Assembly: GCA_045631305.1 (NCBI GenBank)
Contig: JAZQUM010000054.1
Coordinates: 1-9,355 of the forward strand
Direction: 5' to 3'
Length of the DNA stretch: 9,355 bases
DNA from: JAZQUM01 sp045631305
GTDB lineage: Bacteria; Bacillota; Clostridia; Oscillospirales; Oscillospiraceae
Positions 5,857 to 9,355 of the stretch are shown one piece after another (positions within the stretch are counted from its first letter, which is position 1; every line of letters starts with the position of its first letter). Under the pieces are notes generated by a model that did not search any database, was not told the DNA's origin, and worked only from the letters and a program-made list of their open reading frames with translations. The translations under genes and the position numbers were made by a program.

Positions 5857-7705
5857 ATTCTTCTGCAGCAGCGGCATCTTCCTGCTTTTCTTCATAAAGG
5901 GCAGCGAAAGTTTCGCCATCCATCACTTCGTTTGCAAGGAGATACTGAGCAACTGCTTCCAGCTTATCCATGTCGCGGCGGAGAATTTCTTCGCAGCGGC
6001 GGTAAGACTCATCCACAATGGCGCGGACTTCTTCATCGATAAGGGCAGCCGTCTTTTCGGAGTAGTTCTTGGCCTGCGCCATAGAACGGCCGATGAAAAT
6101 CTCATCGTGGCCGCTGCCGAAGGAGAGAGTGCCCACCTTTTCGCTCATGCCATACACCGTTACCATCTTGCGGGCAATGTCACTGGCACGTTCAATATCG
6201 TTGGAAGCGCCGGTGGAAATATCTTCCAGCACCAGTTTTTCTGCTACACGGCCACCCAAAAGGCTCACGATCTGATCCAGCATATGGGTGCGGGATGCAT
6301 AACTGCGATCCTCTTCGGGAAGGGAAATGGTCATGCCGCCGGCCATACCGCGGGGCACGATGGAGATCTGATGCACAGGATCGTGGCCCGGCAGCGCATG
6401 CATCACCACAGCATGGCCCGCCTCGTGATAGGCGGTGAGCTTGCGCTCAGCGGGAGAGATAACACGGCTCTTCTTTTCAGGGCCTGCAATCACCTTGATC
6501 TCGGCATCCTGCAGATTTTTCATTGTGATAAAGCGGGCATCTTCACGGGCAGCCAGAAGTGCTGCTTCATTCATCAGGTTTTCAAGATCTGCACCGGTAA
6601 AGCCTGCGGTACCGCGGGCAACTACCTTAAGGTCCACATCCTCAGCCAAAGGCTTATTGGCAGCGTGGATACCAAGGATCTCTTCGCGGCCGCGGATATC
6701 GGGAAGACCCACATAGATCTGGCGGTCAAAACGGCCGGGACGCAGCAGTGCGGGGTCCAGAATATCGGCGCGGTTGGTGGCAGCCAATACCACAACGCCG
6801 CTATTGGCGGCAAAACCGTCCATCTCCACAAGGAGCTGGTTCAGTGTCTGCTCACGTTCATCGTGACCACCGCCAAGGCCTGTGCCGCGCTGGCGGCCTA
6901 CGGCATCGATCTCATCGATGAAGACGATACAGGGCGCAATCTTCTTGGCCTGCTCGAAAAGGTCACGAACACGGCTGGCGCCAACGCCTACATACATTTC
7001 TACAAAGTCAGAGCCGGAGATGGAAAGAAAACCTGCAGAGGCCTCCCCTGCCACAGCTTTGGCAAGCAGCGTCTTACCGGTACCGGGAGGGCCCACCAGC
7101 AGCACGCCCTTGGGAATGCGGGCACCCAATGCGTTGAACTTGGCAGGATCACGAAGGAAGCCCACGATTTCGCTGAGTTCTTCCTTTTCTTCATCCGCAC
7201 CTGCCACATCGCGGAAGGTAACGCGGCGGTTCTTACCGTCCGGTGTGCGAACGCGGGCAGTGCCGAATTTAGCCATCTTATCGTGGCCACCGCCACCCAT
7301 GCGGCCCATCATCACCATCATAAACATAACGAACATGACGAGCATGGCCGCATAAGGCACTACAGTTTCGATCCAGCTGTGGTCCTTCACACCTTTGTAC
7401 TGAGCAGAGGTGATGATGCCGTCCTGTCGCTGCTCATCAATAAGCTCGCCAAGATCGGTATAGAACTGGTCAAAATCGTAAATTTCGCTGGTAAGATATT
7501 CCCCTTCTTCCGCATCTTTGAGATAGAGGGTAACAGTCTTATCGGAAACCACGAAACTTTCCACCTTTTCCTGCTCGAAAAGGCGGCACATTTCGGTGTA
7601 GGGCACGGCATTTTTGCCGCTGCCAAAATTAAAAAGGTATACGGCGCTTAAAATAATGATCAGCACCAAAAAGGCAGTGTTGATCCCGCCGCGACGCTTT
7701 TCCAT
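5855..7705 (-). CDS. ftsH: ATP-dependent zinc metalloprotease FtsH
   Basis: This 616-residue membrane-anchored AAA+ protease forms hexamers that extract and degrade misfolded membrane proteins and short-lived regulators. Domain order is complete: a basic N-terminus, TM1 (about 11-27), an extracytoplasmic domain (about 28-110), TM2 (about 113-134), a Gly/Met-rich linker, the AAA module and the peptidase. Key residues are Walker A GPPGTGKT (205-212), pore motif M-Y-V-G (237-240, Tyr in place of the usual Phe), Walker B C-I-V-F-I-D-E (259-265), the second region of homology with arginines 322 and 325 in LLRPGRFDR, the zinc motif HEAGH (427-431) and the third ligand Asp503 in T-G-A-S-N-D. The short acidic, Ala-rich tail is normal. 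The ATG at 7705 has GGAGG (7714-7718) 8 nt upstream. It is the last gene of the tilS-hpt-ftsH cluster; a terminator-like hairpin separates it from hpt, and no convincing promoter of its own is visible in the remaining 35 bp. Confidence 0.99.
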   Translation of the reverse strand: MEKRRGGINTAFLVLIIILSAVYLFNFGSGKNAVPYTEMCRLFEQEKVESFVVSDKTVTLYLKDAEEGEYLTSEIYDFDQFYTDLGELIDEQRQDGIITSAQYKGVKDHSWIETVVPYAAMLVMFVMFMMVMMGRMGGGGHDKMAKFGTARVRTPDGKNRRVTFRDVAGADEEKEELSEIVGFLRDPAKFNALGARIPKGVLLVGPPGTGKTLLAKAVAGEASAGFLSISGSDFVEMYVGVGASRVRDLFEQAKKIAPCIVFIDEIDAVGRQRGTGLGGGHDEREQTLNQLLVEMDGFAANSGVVVLAATNRADILDPALLRPGRFDRQIYVGLPDIRGREEILGIHAANKPLAEDVDLKVVARGTAGFTGADLENLMNEAALLAAREDARFITMKNLQDAEIKVIAGPEKKSRVISPAERKLTAYHEAGHAVVMHALPGHDPVHQISIVPRGMAGGMTISLPEEDRSYASRTHMLDQIVSLLGGRVAEKLVLEDISTGASNDIERASDIARKMVTVYGMSEKVGTLSFGSGHDEIFIGRSMAQAKNYSEKTAALIDEEVRAIVDESYRRCEEILRRDMDKLEAVAQYLLANEVMDGETFAALYEEKQEDAAAAEE

Positions 7706-7740
7706 AAAGGGATCCTCCTTAAACGGGTCTTGATTTGCGC

Positions 7741-7771
7741 AAAAAGGGGGCAGCGGCTGCCGCCCCTTTTT
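7741..7771 (-). terminator. Terminator-like hairpin between hpt and ftsH
   Basis: On the minus strand GGGGCGGC pairs with GCTGCCCC around an AGCC loop, flanked by an A tract and a C-plus-TTTTT tract (7745-7741) that can extend the stem past one bulge. It begins about 6 nt after the hpt stop codon and lies 23 nt before the ftsH ribosome binding site. It has the form of an intrinsic terminator, and the flanking A and T tracts would let it work in either direction. Since ftsH lacks a clear separate promoter, it may act as a partial terminator that tunes ftsH against hpt. Confidence 0.75.
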
Positions 7772-7776
7772 ATTCT

Positions 7777-8331
7777 TTAGTTGGAATAGATCTCGGGCTT
7801 GAGAACGCCTACATAAGGCAGGTTGCGGTACTTTTCATCATAGTCCAGACCGTAGCCTACTACGAATTCATTGGGCACTTCATAGCCTGCAAGATCGGCA
7901 TAGATGGGTTTCTGGCGGCGGGAGGGCTTATCCAGCAGGGTGACGATGGCGACAGAAGCTGCACCCTTGGCCATGAAATAATCTCTCAGGAAGTAGAGGG
8001 TATTGCCGCTATCAAGAATATCTTCCACCACGATCACATCGCGGCCGGTGATATCCTGCTGCAGGTCGTGACGAATCTGCACATTGCCGGAAGAAGAGGT
8101 GCCGCTCTGGTAAGAAGAAACGGCGATAAATTCCATATCACTCTTCAGCTGGCAGGCGCGAACCAGGTCAGCCATGAAGATGAAGCTGCCCTTGAGCACC
8201 ATCAGGAAAAGAGGGTTCTTATCCTTGTACTTTTCATAGATCTCATCGCCCATTTCCTGCACGCGTTTTTTCAGTTCTTCTTCGCTGTAGAGCACCTTCA
8301 GGATATCCTGTTCCATATTACTTTTATGCAT
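7777..8331 (-). CDS. hpt: Hypoxanthine(-guanine) phosphoribosyltransferase
   Basis: This 184-residue cytosolic enzyme salvages hypoxanthine and guanine, joining them to PRPP to give IMP and GMP. The length fits the bacterial family (about 175-185). Visible marks are the loop L-K-G-S (46-49) that touches pyrophosphate, the flexible-loop region S-S-Y-Q-S-G-T (72-78), the PRPP-binding motif VVEDILDSGNTL (101-112) with its acidic pair, the purine-specificity segment LLDKPSRR (132-139), and the C-terminal FVVGYGLDYDEKYRNLPYVG (156-175). The start at ATG 8331 is chosen because GAGGTG (8341-8336) precedes it at 4-6 nt. The ATG at 8316 has no ribosome binding site, and the in-frame ATGs at 8346 and 8343 lie upstream of it. 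The gene overlaps the tilS 3' end by 8 nt, which points to translational coupling and one transcript. The position between tilS and ftsH is conserved in many Firmicutes. Confidence 0.97.
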   Translation of the reverse strand: MHKSNMEQDILKVLYSEEELKKRVQEMGDEIYEKYKDKNPLFLMVLKGSFIFMADLVRACQLKSDMEFIAVSSYQSGTSSSGNVQIRHDLQQDITGRDVIVVEDILDSGNTLYFLRDYFMAKGAASVAIVTLLDKPSRRQKPIYADLAGYEVPNEFVVGYGLDYDEKYRNLPYVGVLKPEIYSN

Positions 8332-9355
8332 AGTGCACCTCATCATTTTCTTTCTTTATTTCCACGGTCAGGGTCTCCCCTTCCCATTGAACACTCTCGT
8401 TTGCGCCGAGGCCCCAGACGGCCACCAGCTTTCCATCCGCTTCCACGGCGGGGCAGTTTTCCCGCATAGCAGGGGTGAAGCCCGCGTCAGCAAGCAGGCG
8501 TTTGACGCCTCTTGTGCCCTTTTCCGTGGGGAAGCGGTCTTTGGCGGCACAGGGCCGCAAAATGAGTTCCGCGCCTTTGGGCACGGTGATCTTCAAGCCA
8601 TCAGAATCTTCCGTCCATTCGCGGGCAGAAAAAACAGACTGCATATAGGCGCATCGCCCGCCCAGCTCCAGCGCGGCGCGCTGCTCCTTTTTGCCCCAGC
8701 GCAAAATCAGCTTTCCGCCTTCAACGCTTGCCTGCATATCCCGCAGGTGAAGGCAGGCGCCCTCTGCACGCAGGGAAAGAATTTCTTCCACCTGGGCTGC
8801 GCCAAGGTCTTTTTTTCCAACGCCCAGCTCATCCGCCATGGCGCGGACCATGCGGCTTTGCAGCACTTCGGGTGCGGAAAGGATATCCTGCAAGGGAAGG
8901 GCCACAGCCCGTTCCTCTTGTTCCAGCGCTGTCATACGCTCACGGGCAAGCGACTGGAGATAGTCGCTCTCACGGGCCATGATCTCGGCGCCGCGGCAGA
9001 TATTTTCCACGGCTTTTGGGTTGATCTTTTCCAGCCCAGGCAAAATCTCTGCGCGGACAAAATTTCTGGCATACTGGGTATCGGCATTGGTGGAATCCGT
9101 CACAAAGGGGATATCCCTCTGCGCAAGATAAGTTTCCACCTCTGCGCGGCTCACGGAGAGCAGCGGGCGGATAAACACATCCCGCGCGGCGGGAATACCG
9201 CCAAGGCCAAGACCGCCTGTACCGCGGGCCAGACGGAAAACCACCGTCTCTGCCTGATCGTTAGCCGTGTGGGCAGTTGCGATCTTTTTTGCGCCCATGC
9301 GTTGGGCAGCATCTTTCAAAAAGGCAAAGTCGGATCGTAGCCATGTCGTTCTGTG
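8324..9355 (-). CDS. tilS: tRNA(Ile)-lysidine synthetase TilS, partial (5' end outside the window)
   Basis: TilS adds lysine to C34 of the CAU-anticodon isoleucine tRNA using ATP, so the tRNA reads AUA; it is essential in most bacteria. The visible 343 codons lack roughly the first 100 residues, including the SGGxDS PP-loop, because the frame is still open at the right edge. Recognisable pieces are KIATAHTANDQAETVVFRLA followed by RGTGGLGLGGIP, the RPLLSVSR segment, the FVTDSTNADTQYARNFVR signature and the ILPGLEKINPKAVE helix, then the less conserved middle and C-terminal tRNA-binding domains (LILRPCAAKDRFPTEKGTRG, then V-K-R-L-L-A-D-A). The in-frame TTG at 9319 is internal, not a start. The last few residues before the edge (H-R-T-T-W-L-R-S-D) do not fit the usual A-R-x-x-R-Y-x-F pattern well. 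The gene overlaps hpt by 8 nt. Confidence 0.95.
   Translation of the reverse strand, partial: HRTTWLRSDFAFLKDAAQRMGAKKIATAHTANDQAETVVFRLARGTGGLGLGGIPAARDVFIRPLLSVSRAEVETYLAQRDIPFVTDSTNADTQYARNFVRAEILPGLEKINPKAVENICRGAEIMARESDYLQSLARERMTALEQEERAVALPLQDILSAPEVLQSRMVRAMADELGVGKKDLGAAQVEEILSLRAEGACLHLRDMQASVEGGKLILRWGKKEQRAALELGGRCAYMQSVFSAREWTEDSDGLKITVPKGAELILRPCAAKDRFPTEKGTRGVKRLLADAGFTPAMRENCPAVEADGKLVAVWGLGANESVQWEGETLTVEIKKENDEVHYA
8336..8341 (-). promoter_or_regulatory. Ribosome binding site of hpt inside the tilS coding region
   Basis: The minus strand reads GAGGTG, within the last codons of tilS, 4 nt (6 nt from the GAGG core) before the hpt ATG at 8331. It decides the hpt start and means ribosomes finishing tilS cover the hpt initiation site. 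Confidence 0.65.

Noticed and set aside
4567..5919. 450-codon minus-strand open frame opposite the CorA-like gene
   Set aside because: It crosses the shared terminator and the end of ftsH and lacks initiation signals. The plus-strand frame has a promoter, RBS, a plausible membrane helix and a terminator exactly after its stop.
6107..7651. 514-codon plus-strand open frame opposite ftsH
   Set aside because: Antisense shadow of ftsH; the product is His/Ala/Cys-rich with no family likeness, and the ftsH motifs are complete on the other strand.
8324..9319. TTG at 9319 as the start of tilS
   Set aside because: The frame stays open to the window edge, and the family needs about 100 more N-terminal residues including the PP-loop, so the gene simply runs off the window.

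Overview
The window looks like a chromosomal core-gene segment of a Gram-positive anaerobe, most likely a gut Clostridia relative (Oscillospiraceae-like; this placement is inferred from gene content and protein style, not computed). The support is the tilS-hpt-ftsH cluster, a standalone formate-tetrahydrofolate ligase, an FMN-riboswitch-controlled ribU, AGGAGG-type ribosome binding sites and compact hairpin-plus-T-tract terminators. The length and both ends (genes cut or stopped within about 25 bases of each edge) would fit a metagenomic contig.

Layout from left to right. (1) 15-1214, minus strand: a sigma-A-like promoter, a 113-nt FMN riboswitch with a readable terminator/antiterminator switch, ribU (riboflavin-binding S component of an ECF transporter) and, immediately behind it, a small FMN-binding split-barrel (PNPOx-like) protein whose ribosome binding site overlaps the ribU stop codon. 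Together they read as an FMN-repressed flavin-uptake operon that also makes a flavin-binding protein. (2) 1238-3027, minus strand: monocistronic fhs with its own extended -10 promoter and a strong terminator. (3) 3077-4496, plus strand: a DHA2-type MFS exporter, divergent from fhs. (4) 4532-5856, plus strand: a 405-residue protein of unknown function with a long helical stalk and one C-terminal membrane helix resembling the stalk/TM1 end of CorA but lacking the GMN motif and TM2. It ends at a terminator shared with the convergent ftsH. (5) 5855-9355, minus strand: tilS (5' end outside the window), hpt and ftsH, in the conserved Firmicutes order. tilS and hpt overlap by 8 nt, and a terminator-like hairpin lies between hpt and ftsH.

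Most of the window is ordinary housekeeping DNA. The parts that merit a second look are the riboswitch operon and its flavoprotein passenger, the apparent early amber stop in that passenger, the CorA-like single-span protein, and the hpt/ftsH intercistronic hairpin. I found no CRISPR array, tRNA, rRNA, insertion sequence or phage gene.
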